Source: Bolinopsis microptera
Taxonomy: Eukaryota; Ctenophora; Tentaculata; Lobata; Bolinopsidae
Length of the DNA: 64,000 nt
Direction of reading: 5' to 3'
Assembly (NCBI RefSeq): GCF_026151205.1
Contig: NC_087079.1
Span: 8,172,635-8,236,634, forward strand
This document shows, piece after piece, positions 1 to 11,799 of this stretch (position 1 is its first letter; every line of letters begins with the position of its first letter). The position numbers and the translations under genes are program-made. Under the pieces are notes generated by a model. The model ran no database searches and was not told the origin of the DNA. It saw nothing but the letters and a program-made list of their open reading frames with translations.

Positions 1-424
1 ACAATAAAGCGTTATTCTAAAAATAATTATGAATTATAACCGAGAAAACACGTTTACTTTTTCATTATTCTTATTTTGTAAATGTGCTGTAATTATTTTG
101 TAATTCTCACGCAGTACAGGCAATTACGGACAAAAGAAACGATGTTTTATATTATTAGTCTTAGAAGACTGATCAGCGCATCAAATAATGTTTTTTTGCT
201 AGATCGGCGCGATGCACAATTTATCAACTGGGCCGTACTGCCAGCTAACTGTGACATGTAAAATATTGACGTTGTTTTTATTCGTTCGTAAATGATAAAC
301 GGTTGCGGAATGACATTGAAAAGGCACAGGCTGAGCGCCGCCCAGTAACACAGACATTTCGCTTCGAAAAGAAAGTTGCGCGTGTTACTTCGAACAAATT
401 TAGACAAGCATCATCCGTCGACGT

Positions 425-560
425 ACCGGCGAGTTTAATTTCCAATCCTTTCTTTAACAGGTGATACTTGTAGTCGTAAAATATTTGCTTCAAATATTAA
501 TCAGGACCGTCGACGAGTCCAACTCGGCGCGCGTCCTGGTAGGTTATAAACCTACAAGTC
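425..560 (+). repeat. dispersed motif repeat, copy R1
   Basis: The segment contains GTAAAATATTTG, then TTCAAATATT, then GTCGACGAGTCCAACTCGG and a short palindrome GGTTATAAACC. The same ordered blocks recur near 2405-2530 and, reversed, near 50083-50190 inside element E. GAGT-CCA-ACTC can form a small hairpin. I do not recognise the family. Confidence 0.6.
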
Positions 561-1654
561 ACGCGTCGCGATCCTCATTTGTATTTCATTTCGCCCCCGC
601 TATACCATGGCGAAAGCCACGATACGACCGCGCAGCCCACAACGAAGGGCTGAGGGTAATAAATTTACCGGATGGTGCAAGTAAGTAAGTAAATATTTCA
701 TGCTAGGCATGTGGCACCCATTACGGTACGGGTAACCACTAACCATCCATTGAGTTTTTGCTTTTTCGCTTTGCATAGCAGCTCAGCGAGGTCCGCAGGG
801 GTGCCGGGTGCATTTTGCCTATATCTAACGACAAACACTTACGTCGTAAGGTGGCCTTACGACGAGAAGCATTATTGGATCGATGCGCGGCAAGCTTGCT
901 AGTTGCTACGAAGTATCCCGAAACTGGTTAGTCCATTATCATTTATAACGATAAACAAATTGTTGGCACTTGGCAGTTGGCTTGATACACGAATTGCATT
1001 TCGATCTTCGCGCACGATCCCAGGACACAGGAGCTCGCCTGTCATGCGTCGGCGTACACGCTTCAATATGCAATACTTGGCAGCGCTCAGCCTGTCATTC
1101 TACAGCACGCGCAGCAGGCAGCTTCATTCCTCCTTGTCATACGTTGTATGACCCGCCGCGCACGAAGTGCGCGGCTCCCCCTGTATCGTCAGGACGACCG
1201 TGGGTGTCACAACGTGATACAAATTCCTCCATAGCTCCATTCTCCAATGAGTATGTTTATAAATATTATAGCTTGTAGCACGATGCGTTACTGTGCCGCG
1301 CCGCGCATTCAATTATTGATTATGCTTCTTGCAACGCTAAATCGGTGAAATGCGCTACTGTGCCTCGCCGAGCTGCGATGAATTGACATCGGCAGTTAAC
1401 ATATATTATAGCCTGTGCAGCAACAGTACACGCGCTTTAACCTAACCATGTGCTTTTGCGCCACTGCAGCGTGCAGGCGCGCTCGTTTCACACGGGAGGC
1501 GAGCGGAGAGGAGTTTAAAGATAAAATAGAGATAAGGATAAAATACATATATAAATAGATAAAGATAGCGATTAGAATATTAAATAGAGATTTTACAGCA
1601 ATTTTACAAAAATGACACACATGGGCCACCTAATGATATACGTGATAAACCTGC

Positions 1655-1765
1655 TAGCGCATGTGTATCAAAAAATTTTTTGACACACATACGCTACCTA
1701 GGAAGCGCATGTGTATCATTATTTTTTTTGACACACATGCGCTTCCATACATCATACATTAGGAA
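1655..1765. repeat. two tandem imperfect palindromes
   Basis: AGCGCATGTGTATCA is followed by an A/T loop and by TGACACACATACGCT. A second unit follows with GAAGCGCATGTGTATCA and TGACACACATGCGCTTC. Each unit is about 45 bp and could fold into a hairpin. Their role is unknown; they may be ends of a small inverted-repeat element. Confidence 0.6.
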
Positions 1766-2404
1766 AGAAAAATTTTTAGGAAAGAAAAATTTTTAATGGA
1801 GAAATTCCAAAAACCGCGCGCTCGTTATTTGTGATTAAATTGAGTGGTATTATATGCGCGCCTCTGTGAACAGCAGTACCGCTCAAGCATGAAGTACTAA
1901 GCGGTACGCAGTTCTGCGTGAGGCGTAGACATTTGTAGCACACGTTTCATTCAACTAATCAATTATGTGACATGTAATTATATTAAAGCAAAAAGAATAT
2001 TAATTTTAGTAATAATTGACGTAAACATATGTGTTTAAATAACATTTATAATCTAGCGAGTTACCAATAATATAATACTATTTGTTTGTATTATTGATTA
2101 TATATGTTTACACTAGCCTATATTATGATGGAGATATACATTATATAATTGCTCCAACACTGCTAAACAACAAATACCTACTCGCCCATCGATGAAGCAG
2201 TCGCCAAAACAAAGCTCAAAGTTAATATACCTTCGTACTTCGTTTTGGAAACTGTAGAATGCCAGTAAATAATTAGTGTTTCAATCAGGTATTCGATGAG
2301 CAAGCACTCGCCACTCGAGGCCGAGACAAACGGCACCGGCTCCGCCCTACAACCATGAAGTAATGTAAGCAGTAAGGCGGGGCGGTGGTGTGCGCCGTTT
2401 ATAC

Positions 2405-2530
2405 GGCCCACAGCACGAGACATTTTGAGCTTAACGGATAATGCTCGTAAAATATACTGTTCCAAATATTGTAGACTGTCGACGAGTCCAACTCGGCGCG
2501 CGTTTATAAGGTTATAAACCTGCAAATTTC
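2405..2530 (+). repeat. dispersed motif repeat, copy R2
   Basis: This is the second copy of the R1 block order: AGCTTAACGG, CTCGTAAAATAT, CCAAATATTG, GTCGACGAGTCCAACTCGG and GGTTATAAACC. The left block AGCTTAACGG is shared with the copy inside element E but not clearly with R1. Confidence 0.6.
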
Positions 2531-4742
2531 AAAATTTGAGCCGGAAAAAAAGTTTTTTACATAAACACGTTGACCCAATCCTTATTTTAACGTCCAAAAT
2601 ATCTAAAATTAATTTACTTACATACCCTAACGGCCATTTCATAGCACATATGATCTGAAAAGAATATATGCCAAGTATTTTAAAACTTTTAATTTCTGTT
2701 GAACAGTAAAATACAATTTTTATTTTCCACAGAAGAATCAATACATATATTGAATATTCGATAATTTCATTAATAATCATTAAGAGTTGTTTTGTAAAAT
2801 AAAAACGAAAAGCCGTAAGCTGAACGCGCGATAAGTCTTATCGGCAGCTGCCCAACTTGCAGCCACTGACATCAAAGCCACCGCGCGCGCCAAGTGCCGG
2901 GGTGCATTCTCATTGACAATTAAACTTGGCCAAAGATATTTATATTGTATATACAATTCTTGAATTAAATCAATAATCATGCAGATATAAGTATTCAACA
3001 CTACTCGACAACAAATATTTGTCGGCCCATCGATGATTCACAAACAAATAAATAAATACCAGACGCGCTCTTTTCGAGATCCTGTATTATATTTCGTAAG
3101 AGAAGCGAGCAATATATAAGCAAGCTAGGTAAATGAATAAATCAAAACTAGTGATGACTAGCGCTCCCATTAAACTGCTCGCCCAAATTTTTACATAAAA
3201 CCTAGCAAAAACGCCTAGAGATTAGAGATAGGGTATGAAAATGACATTGACCGACGTATTTCCCAATACGATATTCTTTAACATTTTTAACCACACCATT
3301 TTAATATAATATGTAAATCATGTGCTTCACAGCAGGTTATTTAGTATCGAAGTACAAAGTAGTTTGTAATAGCCTTGGAAATTAATCGTATTATTACCTA
3401 CAAGACAACCTCCTTCAGTGTGCTCTTACAATAGTTTTGAAATGATCCTTCATAATCTAATGTTCCTCCCGTACACATAAGATTAGCTCTGTTAACTATC
3501 TTGTATTCTCAAAACTGAATACAGGGAATTTACAACTCATACAAGTCACTATTATTGCATTGTAAAGACATGTTAGTTCGTTGTAGTGAACTTTTTTGAC
3601 CGACTGATTCGTTTGATTTAATTTTTGTTAATATTTCGCCATAACTGTTTGAAAATATTTAACATCCAACTTAAAATGTGTGTGCCACCTTCCTTAAGAC
3701 TATCATGTTAGAATTTAAAGAACTATATTGTAATAACATTGCAGCAAAGTTTCCTAAACATTTCGTCGTTTTGAATGATATTGTCCGTTAAAAAAATAAT
3801 ACAGACTACAGGTCTGTTGAAAAGAATATTCAAACAATATACACATAATATAGCAATGGCCAATTGGCTGACTATAAGGTCATGGCCTGAACAAACAATT
3901 TTTTTTAAATAGTCAAGTGATGCTAAAGCAGAGCACAAATGTGTAATAAGTTAATAGATTAAAAAACTGATTCATGTGATGCATTCGCAGAGCACAGATA
4001 AAAATACTGATTCAATGATTAAAATTATAGCTGTGAGTGTCAATAAATTACTGTGTCGTAAAAAAAAGGATCGATGCACACGTGATCTGAGATACCAATA
4101 TCTCAATATCAAAAGGATAGTGTCTAGAAACATTCATAGTCCATGGTGGCAGGTATCAAGTTAAACGAAGTTACACTGACTGGCAATGTATACGATTGCC
4201 GTCTCCCTCTCTCACCCCTGACCGCTATCAGGGTGCTCCTGAGGATTGAGAATCTAATCCTGGTGCGCATGTAACACATAATAGCCGCATAGTCTTCTCC
4301 TCTCTTCTGGGATAGTTTTTCAGCGAGTCTCTACAGGTCTGTTAGTACAGTCAAATCCGTCTTTTTGTCGGACAAAATTCGCAACAAAGCGATTTTAACG
4401 GGATATGGTCGGGACAGGTCCCAGAAATCATTCCAGAAAAGTCCCAAAAAATCTGACTTGAGCAAAATCCGCAATTACCACTTTTTTACCACCTTTTTAC
4501 CACTTTGGTTTTCCGCAAATAAGTCACGTTCTGAATATCCTAGAAGATTTTAGTTTAAAGCAGTGTGTTTAGAAAACAAAGGAGAACAACTTTTTCTTAA
4601 ACAACTTTTTCAAAAATAAATTATTTAATTAATTAATTAAATAATTAGTAAATTTTCAAATATTTCAAAAATATATTTTGATACAAAATGTTCACAATTA
4701 CATTACACGTACAATGAACTAATTTTTATAAAACTTTTCATC

Positions 4743-6610
4743 TAGTGATCTCGATTTTGATGAAATCAGCTGCAGCATCAAAAGTTCTCAGACATGTTTT
4801 ATGGTAGCTGGTGTAGAATTTGCCGAATAAAAAGCATCTATTACACTTTCATCGATAGATGCAATCGTTCTGAATAGCCGATTCTTACCAACTTCAGCTC
4901 ATCTACATTTCTACCCCTCTTCGAAATTGGTGTAGATGTCTTTTCGAAACGAGGCTTCTCTCGATCCTTGAAAAACGACTGGAAACATTTCCTATGATAG
5001 CGGCCTTCAACTGCTGGCAAATCAATACCAACTGGAACTCTCGTAGCACCACAGGGTGCTACGATACCGTAATTGGGCTGTCTGCACGATCCCTATAGTG
5101 GGAATCTAGTGCACTAAGCTACGAAGAAACAATACCCTAACGTATGCACTCCTACTAAAGGCCCTTTGGGTATGAAATTAATCTAAATCAGTGTATTTTT
5201 AGACATTCCGAATCGCCCCAAGACGTAGGGTAAAAATGCCTAACGTATGTGTACTATACCACCTCCCCCCTCCCCCACACAATATCTTACCCTGCCTGTA
5301 ACCCGACTTGAGGATTTATCATTTGGTGCGATCTCTAGGTTACAGAATGGACATATGTTTAAACTGTGTTTGTGAACTAAAGATGGTTCTGCCTCAGTTA
5401 CAACGGACTCATCTTCATTGGCCGATAAGAATCTTTGGAACTGGTCTATGGTCACTGTTTGCAATAACACACAATAGACGTCACTCTGAGCGTAATCGGT
5501 CAGGCCGTTGTACTGCCGTTTAATTTCGTTTAGTCACCAGGGGTTGTTGATCCAACCTGTGTTACGATGGTTTGTTTATTTATACAGAGTATGAGAGGCC
5601 TCAGGATAATGAATAGGACTGTAACCATCCGTTTCAAACTTGCTGGGCATAGTTTAAAAGTTAGTGCACTTACTAAAAGATAATTAGTTAAAATAGTACC
5701 TGGGGACAGCAACCCTTTCCATATTTCATTCCATACAAATGTACTTTGTCGATTATTCGCCTTCTTAAAGCTATTCACCGGAATTAACTCCTCATTTGAC
5801 TGGTAAATTAAAACATTGTATTGGTTAAGAATGCCTCTAGTCGCGCTCTCCGCTGACATCAAACTTAAAAGTAAAACGGTAAAAACATATTACTATTATT
5901 GTATATTAGTTGACAGTTACTTACAAAGAATCTACACGCGTATAGTATCAGGCACACGATGTGTTCTTCTGTTGTCAAAATATTAACTATTTCGAGTGAT
6001 GTCAGCCCTCGATTCTTGGCAGATTCAACTTTTTTACGAAGAGAAGTCAATATAAAGCAAAAGCTGAAGCTTACACTTCCAAACGATAAACTGACAATCA
6101 GAGATAAGATCGCAGGATTCAGTTCTCTTGTTTAAACAAACCAGTTCAACAATCTAGTTAAGCACAATTATACTAAGTCGATAGATATATTGTGTAAATA
6201 GTTATTAGCTATAGAATCGTACAAATTTGGATATTCGACCGTTTATTCAATTTATCTGGATCTCTTTTTATCTGTTATCTAATCTATGTGACGGTGTTTG
6301 TTCTATTATTCAAGTAAATTCATTTTACATTTTACGTCACGGCAAAGATTTTTGGTAAAAATTATATTTTTGAAATTTTTAAAAATTTACTTATTATCTA
6401 ATTAATTAATTAATTGATTATCTAATCCAAAGGTTGGCGAATAAAAGTTGTTCTCTCTTATGTTTTGAACACATCGGTTCAATCTAGAACCTTCTACGAC
6501 ATTCAGAAGTCGTTTTATTAGCGGAGATCCAATGTGGTAAAAAGTGGTAAATAGTGGTTATTCTTTACAAATTTCGAAAATTTTACAAGTCCAAAATATT
6601 GAAAGTGAAA
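4743..6610. other. interior of element A, no recognised gene
   Basis: The minus strand has short open frames (5240-5470, 5530-5862, 5865-6050). The first includes a CPFC stretch; the second has a hydrophobic segment. None resembles a transposase I know. Near 6355-6560 there is a diverged copy of A's own right arm (shared TTAATTAATTAA, AAAAGTTGTTCTC and CTAGAA..TTCTA blocks), so the interior contains remains of an older relative. The segment 5154-5240 is similar to reversed 47110-47210 inside element E. Confidence 0.5.
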
Positions 6611-7718
6611 ATTTTCAAAAGTTTTATAAAAATTAGTTCATTGTACGTGTAATGTAATGGTGAACATTTTGTATCAAAATATATTTTTGAAATATTTGAA
6701 AATTTACTAATTATTTAATTAATTAATTAAATAATTTATTTTTGAAAAAGTTGTTTAAGAAAAAGTTGTTCTCCTTTGTTTTCTAAACACAATGCTTTAA
6801 ACTAGAATCTTCTAGGATATTCAGAACGTGGCTTATTTGCGGAAAAGGACGTGTTCAAACCTGGTTGGTGGTTTTGTTACATTTCTCCCACTCTTTACTT
6901 CTGGGCCCCCAGATTGAAATCTGTAACATTTTAAGAAAAACTGAAACTACTGACAAAAACTAGACCCTTTGACTGAGGGCACCCTTGAATCAGAATTTTT
7001 GTAACATATTCAGGTCCTGAGATATAGCAGTTTAGTTGGGGGCCCTGGATATTGAATTTTGTAACACATTTCTATGTTACACTTTTTCAATGAGTTTTTA
7101 GAGAAGCTTCTTGATAGTTTTTCAAGTTCAGACCAGTTTTTCTAGGTCACAAAGGGTTCCATCAACCATATTATTGACCAAATTTTGTACTTGGGCCCAA
7201 AACATTGAATTCTGTAACATATTTATGTTTTCACTGCCAAGGTCATATCTGGAATATTCAATATATTTTTGTATTGGTAACATGGTTTTTAGATTCTCAT
7301 ACAAAATTCTGAAGCAATCCTTATTCATATAATTTGATAAAATGGCTGCGGAACTTGAATTATGTAACATTAGAAATTAAGTGTATAGAGTATGTACCCT
7401 AGTGTGAGGGGTGTTAGGTAAGCTTTATTATAGTTTTTGAAGTTCAGACCAGTTTTTCCAGGTCACAAAGGGTTCCATCAACCATATTCTTGACCAAATT
7501 TTGTACTTGGGCCCAAAACATTGAATTTTGTAACATATTTATGTTTTTACTACAAAGCTCATATTTGGAATGTTCAATATATTCTTGTACTGGTAACATG
7601 GTTTTTACATTCTCATACAGAATTGTAAAGCAATCCTTATTCGTATAATTTGATAAAATGGCTGCGGAACTTGAATTATGTAACATTAGAAATTAAGTGT
7701 ATAGAGTATAGTATATAG

Positions 7719-9666
7719 GGGGGGGGGGGGTGTCATGTCCGTCTATGTCCGCCTATGTCCTGTCCTTTTTGGATTCTATGAGACAACGGACGTGTTTTTT
7801 GGGACATTGGCGGACACGGACGGACATTGGCGGACTCGGACTGACATTGGCGGACCCGGACGGACATTTGCGGACTTGGACGGACATTGGTGGACATTAG
7901 CGGACATTGGTGGACATAAGCGGACAAACATTTTGAGGACTGAAGAGTACTGAAGAGTACTGAAGAGTACTGAGGAGGATGGCTGAGGAGGATGGCTGAG
8001 GAGGATGGCTGAGGAGGATGACTGAGGAGGATGACTGAGGAGGATGACTGAGAGGGAGGAGAAGGATCAGGAAGACCCAGGAGGAGGAGGAGGAGGAGGA
8101 CCCAGAAGGAGGACCTAGGAGGAGGAGGAGGAGAACTGAGGAGGATGACTGAGGAGGAGGAGGACCCAGGAGGAGGACTGAGGAGGACTGAGAAGGAGGA
8201 GGACTGAAGAGGATGGCTGAGGAGGATGGCTGAGGAGGATGACTGAGAGGGAGGAGGAGGAGGAAGACGAGGAAGAGGACTGAGGAGGAGGAGAAGGACT
8301 GAGGAGGAGAAGGAGGACCCAGGAGGAGGAGGACCTAGGAGGAGGAGGACCCAGGAGGAGGACCCAGGAGGAGGACCCAGGAAAAGGCCCCAGGAGGAGG
8401 AGGAGGAGGACTGGGGAGGAGGAGAACTGTTGAGGACCGATGAGGAGGACTGAGGACGAGGAGGAGGAGTTGGAGGAGGACTGAGGAGGGGAGGAGGAAG
8501 AGGACTGGGGAGGATCAGGAAGACCCAGGAGGACCCAGGAGGAGGAGGAGGACTGAGGAGGAGGAGGACTGAGGAGGACTGAGGAGGAGGACTGACGATG
8601 ACTGAGAAGGAGGAGGACTGAGGAGTACTGAGGAGGATGGCTGAGGAGGATGGCTGAGGAGGATGGCTGAGGAGGATGGCTGAGGAGGATGGCTGAGGAG
8701 GATGGCTGAGGAGGATGAATGAGAGGGAGGAGGAGGAGGACTCAGGAGGAGGACTCAGGAGGAAGAGGAGGAGGAGGACTCAGGAGGAGGACTTAGGAGA
8801 AATGAGAAGGAGGACTGAGGAGAACTGAGGAGGAGGAGGAGGAGGACTGAATAGGGGAGGATGAGAAGGATGAGGAGGAGGACCCAAGAGGAGGAGGACT
8901 GAGGACCGAGGAGGAAGAGGAGGAGGATGAAGAGGAGGAGGAGGACCAGGAGGAGGAGGACTGAGGAGGAGGACTGATGAGGACTGATGAGGATGGCTGA
9001 GGAGGATGATTGAGAGGGAAGAGGAGGAGGAGGAGGAGGAGGACTCAGGAGGAGGAGGAGGACTGAGGAGGACTGAGAAGGAGGAGGACTGAGGAGGAGG
9101 AGGAGGAGGACTGAATAGGAGGAGGAGGAGGGGGACTGGGGGAGGACTGAGGAGGAGGATGGAGGACTGAGGAGGAGGATGAGGAGGAGGACTGAGGAGG
9201 AAGAGGAGGAGGAGGACCCAGGAGGAGGACCCAGGAGGAGGACTCAGGAGGAGGAGGAGGACTGGGGAGAAGGATGATGAGGAGGACTGAGGACGAGGAG
9301 GAAGAGTAGGAGGAGGACTGAGGAGGGGAGGAGGAAGAGGACTGAGGAAGATCAGGAAGACCCAGGAGGAGGAGGAGGAAGAGTAGGAGGAGGAAGCATC
9401 TAAATGTTATTTCCATTTTTGTCCATTTTTGTCCGTTTTTGTCCGCTCTATTTTTTGTCCGTTTTGAAAATATAGGGTACCGAACGGACAAAAAACATGA
9501 TCCCCCTATAACAGCAAAAATTGAACATTTATTTAGCAATTTAGGTGTCCATTAATGTCCGCCTATGTCCGTCTATGTCCGCCTATGTCCGCCTATGTCC
9601 GCCTATGTCCTGTCCTTTTGGAATTCTATGAGACAAGCGGACATAGACGGACGTGACACCCCCCCC
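7719..9666. mobile_element. element C (G-run ends, TATATAG target duplication)
   Basis: TATATAG flanks both sides (7712-7718 and 9667-9673). The insertion begins with a run of 12 G, then TGTCATGTCCGTCTATGTCC, and ends with the inverse and a run of 8 C. It interrupts the second 315-bp unit of element B. A roughly 45-bp block ending in CTATGAGACAA is present near both ends in direct orientation. Between the ends lie a GGACATTGG-type minisatellite and a long GGA-rich tract. No coding capacity was found. A 7-bp duplication does not point clearly to one superfamily. Confidence 0.75.
7935..9400 (+). repeat. GGA/GAG-rich purine tract (about 1.5 kb)
   Basis: This is an almost pure run of GAGGAGGA, GAGGACTGAGGA and GAGGATGGCTGA units. 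The plus strand is nearly all purine broken by CT or CC dinucleotides. The 7800-7930 part upstream is a CGGACATTGG minisatellite. The reading frames across the tract encode low-complexity Ser/Pro or Glu/Asp runs and are not genes. Such tracts can form triplex or G-quadruplex structures. Confidence 0.9.
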
Positions 9667-10967
9667 TATATAGTATGTATCCTAGTGTGAGGGGTGTTAG
9701 GCAAGCTATATTATAGTTTTTGAAGTTCAGACCAGTTTGCCTAGGTCATAAAGGGTTCCATCAACCATATTATTGACCATATTTTGTACTTGGGCCCAAA
9801 ACATTGAATTTTGTAACGTTTTAATGTTCCGGTCAAGCATTTTGTACACCAAAATTGTAAAATTTTGCATGAATTATGAGTCAATTGTCACTCTGCCACT
9901 TCAGTGGATAAACTCGTGACCAGACATTTTATTGTTACAAATTTCAATGTATAGGGCCCAATTTCTATTTTGCTATACAATTTAATATATAAATTAAACG
10001 TTTTTAAATATCCAACCTTTAATCTAATTAGCTATATTCATTTGATTAAATTTACCGCGTTCTGTTGTAAATTTAAATTACATTACATTTAAATTGTTAC
10101 AAAATTCAATAATTTGGTCCCAATTATCATTTTTTAAATTTGTTAAGTTGTTTCATGTCTTTATTTTAATGCATCAACCAACTTAAAACCAATACTAGAT
10201 CAAACACCTCTGTATAACATACTCATTTGTAACCATGTTACGTTATTCAAAGAAATGGGCCTTTTATTGATTATGAGCCATATACCAAGATTGTTGTAAT
10301 GCCTTTATACAAGAATTGCTGCACTAATAACCTGGTTTTAGAGTTAAATACATATCCTACGTTACACTAGCTGTTGTTGTAACAAACTATAAAGATATCA
10401 TGAAAACAAGATGTTACAAAATGTCCATTTTGGGCCTTTTTATGAACTCAAAAGTGGGCCTTTTTTCATTCCGCAGCTAAGCAAATACCAAAAGTACATT
10501 TTTGTGAAGCAAGAATCTTTAGAATTTAATAATTGGCTGAGCCATTGAAAAGTGTAACCAAATGTTACATTTTTCAATATAACTGGGCCATTTTACAATA
10601 TTATTCATAGCCGATGACCTGAGACTATTTGTTATGACAATTATAATCATATCTGAAAGTTTCAAGACCATCGAGTAATTATTAATGGAGTTATTGTAAA
10701 AATGAGAAAATCGCCCATTTTGGCAGTGTAACAAAACCACCAACCAGGTTTGAACATGTCCAAAACCAAAGTGGTAAAAAGGTGGTAAAAAAGTGGTAAT
10801 TGTGGATTTTGCTCAAGTCAGATTTTTTGGGACTTTTCTGGAATGATTCCTGGGACCTGTCCCGACCATATCCCGTTAAAATCGCTTTGTTGCGAATTTT
10901 GTCCGACAAAGGCTTAAATAAGGACGGATTTGACTGTACTATGTGAAGTGTGCTGGCATGTTCATGT

Positions 10968-11799
10968 TGTTGGAACCCTGTTCTTGGGTTAATTAAATAA
11001 CAAATAATACTCAATTATTATAAATACAAATTAGATGAATAAAGAGGTTATACAAATAAATGGTGTTTCAAATGTAACCTTGTTACTCTATGTACTCACC
11101 CTCAAATAGTGAATGAGTGATTAAAAGGTGATTGGTGTGACTCAGTTACTCACACTGCTCTAACTAATACACAATTCAATACTAAACTAAATAATGTCTT
11201 TTTACTATTAGATTAAACAACTATTAAATTAAAACTACTACTCTGATGATGATGTTCTTCTTACTATATGAGGGACTTCTGAATGATGAGGACTTCAACT
11301 AAACTGGAACTGATAACTATAAAACAAAACCCTGGGGGAAAACTACCGTGAGTAAAGTGAAAGGTAAAACCACGTGAAACTATAAATGAAAGTGAAAGAG
11401 GAAGCGGGAACTCCTAGACTAAACTACTAAACTATAACTATAAACTACTTACCACTCTTTCCACGTCACAGAACACAGATAGTATCTGTCGACTGGAATC
11501 TGTGGGATCACTAAAACAACGTCACTCCTCTCCCTTCTGCTACGCTAGAGTCTGGAGTCGACAACGTCACTCCTCTCCCTTCTGCTTCGCTAGAGTCTGG
11601 AGTCAACTAAACACTGGACACTCCTCTCTCTTCTGTTACTTCAACTAGAGTCTGGAGTCGAGCCTTGTCTGCCTTCTGGAGTCCCTTTACCCCAACACTG
11701 TATATACAATCACTGGAACTAAACCTTTGCTAAAGTGAGATACAGGGTTAGTAATATGAAGTACAAAAACAAGCTACAAATAGAATTAAGATTCTAACA
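10968..11799 (-). repeat. 3' long terminal repeat of the copia element
   Basis: On the plus strand the block starts TGTTGGAACCC and ends TTCTAACA, so the element-sense LTR begins TGTTAGAA and ends TTCCAACA, the usual TG...CA form. It is directly preceded, in the element's sense, by a polypurine tract (AAAGTAGGGGGAA, plus strand 11800-11812). The length is 832 bp. The 5' LTR is missing from the window, so identity between LTRs cannot be used for dating. Confidence 0.75.
11515..11680. repeat. tandem repeat inside the LTR
   Basis: Three units of about 55-60 bp carry CACTCCTCTC, CTTCTG and CTAGAGTCTGGAGTC. They lie in the middle of the LTR, where promoter or enhancer elements often sit. A regulatory role is only inferred. 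Confidence 0.7.

Larger units (their letters stand above)
1..4345. other. gene-free, repeat-rich region
   Basis: No coding region is supported here: open frames are short, on both strands, and look like no known protein. GC-rich islands (about 500-700, 780-1200 and 2280-2400) alternate with very AT-rich DNA, which suggests a patchwork of old repeats. Two copies of a dispersed motif (about 425-560 and 2405-2530) and two tandem palindromes (1655-1765) are listed separately. Two related stretches containing CCCATCGATGA occur near 2185 and 3025. I see nothing else assignable between 3050 and 4345. Confidence 0.6.
6847..10761. mobile_element. DNA transposon B (GGAC ends, AAAA target duplication)
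   Basis: B splits the right arm of A. The ends are GGACGTGTTCAAACCTGG and the reverse complement of GGACATGTTCAAACCTGG; the inverted repeat runs 35 bp with one mismatch. AAAA lies on both sides (6843-6846, 10762-10765) but is present once in the intact left arm of A, which shows a 4-bp target duplication. The interior has tandem units of about 315 bp (for example starting near 7127, 7441 and 9725), each holding GGGCCC-like and TTTTGTAACA motifs. There is no transposase gene. The ends and architecture resemble D1 and D2, so I infer one family. Confidence 0.8.
4348..10936. mobile_element. DNA transposon A (TA target, long inverted repeats)
   Basis: The ends are CAGTCAAATCCGTC and its reverse complement, each flanked by TA (4346-4347 and 10937-10938). 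That is the target duplication of the Tc1/mariner/pogo supergroup. The left arm (4348 to about 4742) matches in reverse the combination of 6611-6846 and 10766-10936, roughly 390 bp at high identity. The right arm is split by element B, so A was intact before B inserted. No transposase is recognisable in the interior, so A is probably non-autonomous. Assignment to the pogo/mariner group rests only on the TA duplication and the CAGTCAAA-type end. Confidence 0.8.

Noticed and set aside
500-560. Possible hammerhead ribozyme (GACGAGTCC...)
   Set aside because: The GACGAGTCC block resembles a hammerhead core, but the required GAAA after stem II and the cleavage-site context are missing in all three copies.
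9045-9539. Minus-strand open frame of 164 codons, Ser/Pro-rich
   Set aside because: It is a translation of the GGA-rich tract of element C; low complexity and no domain.
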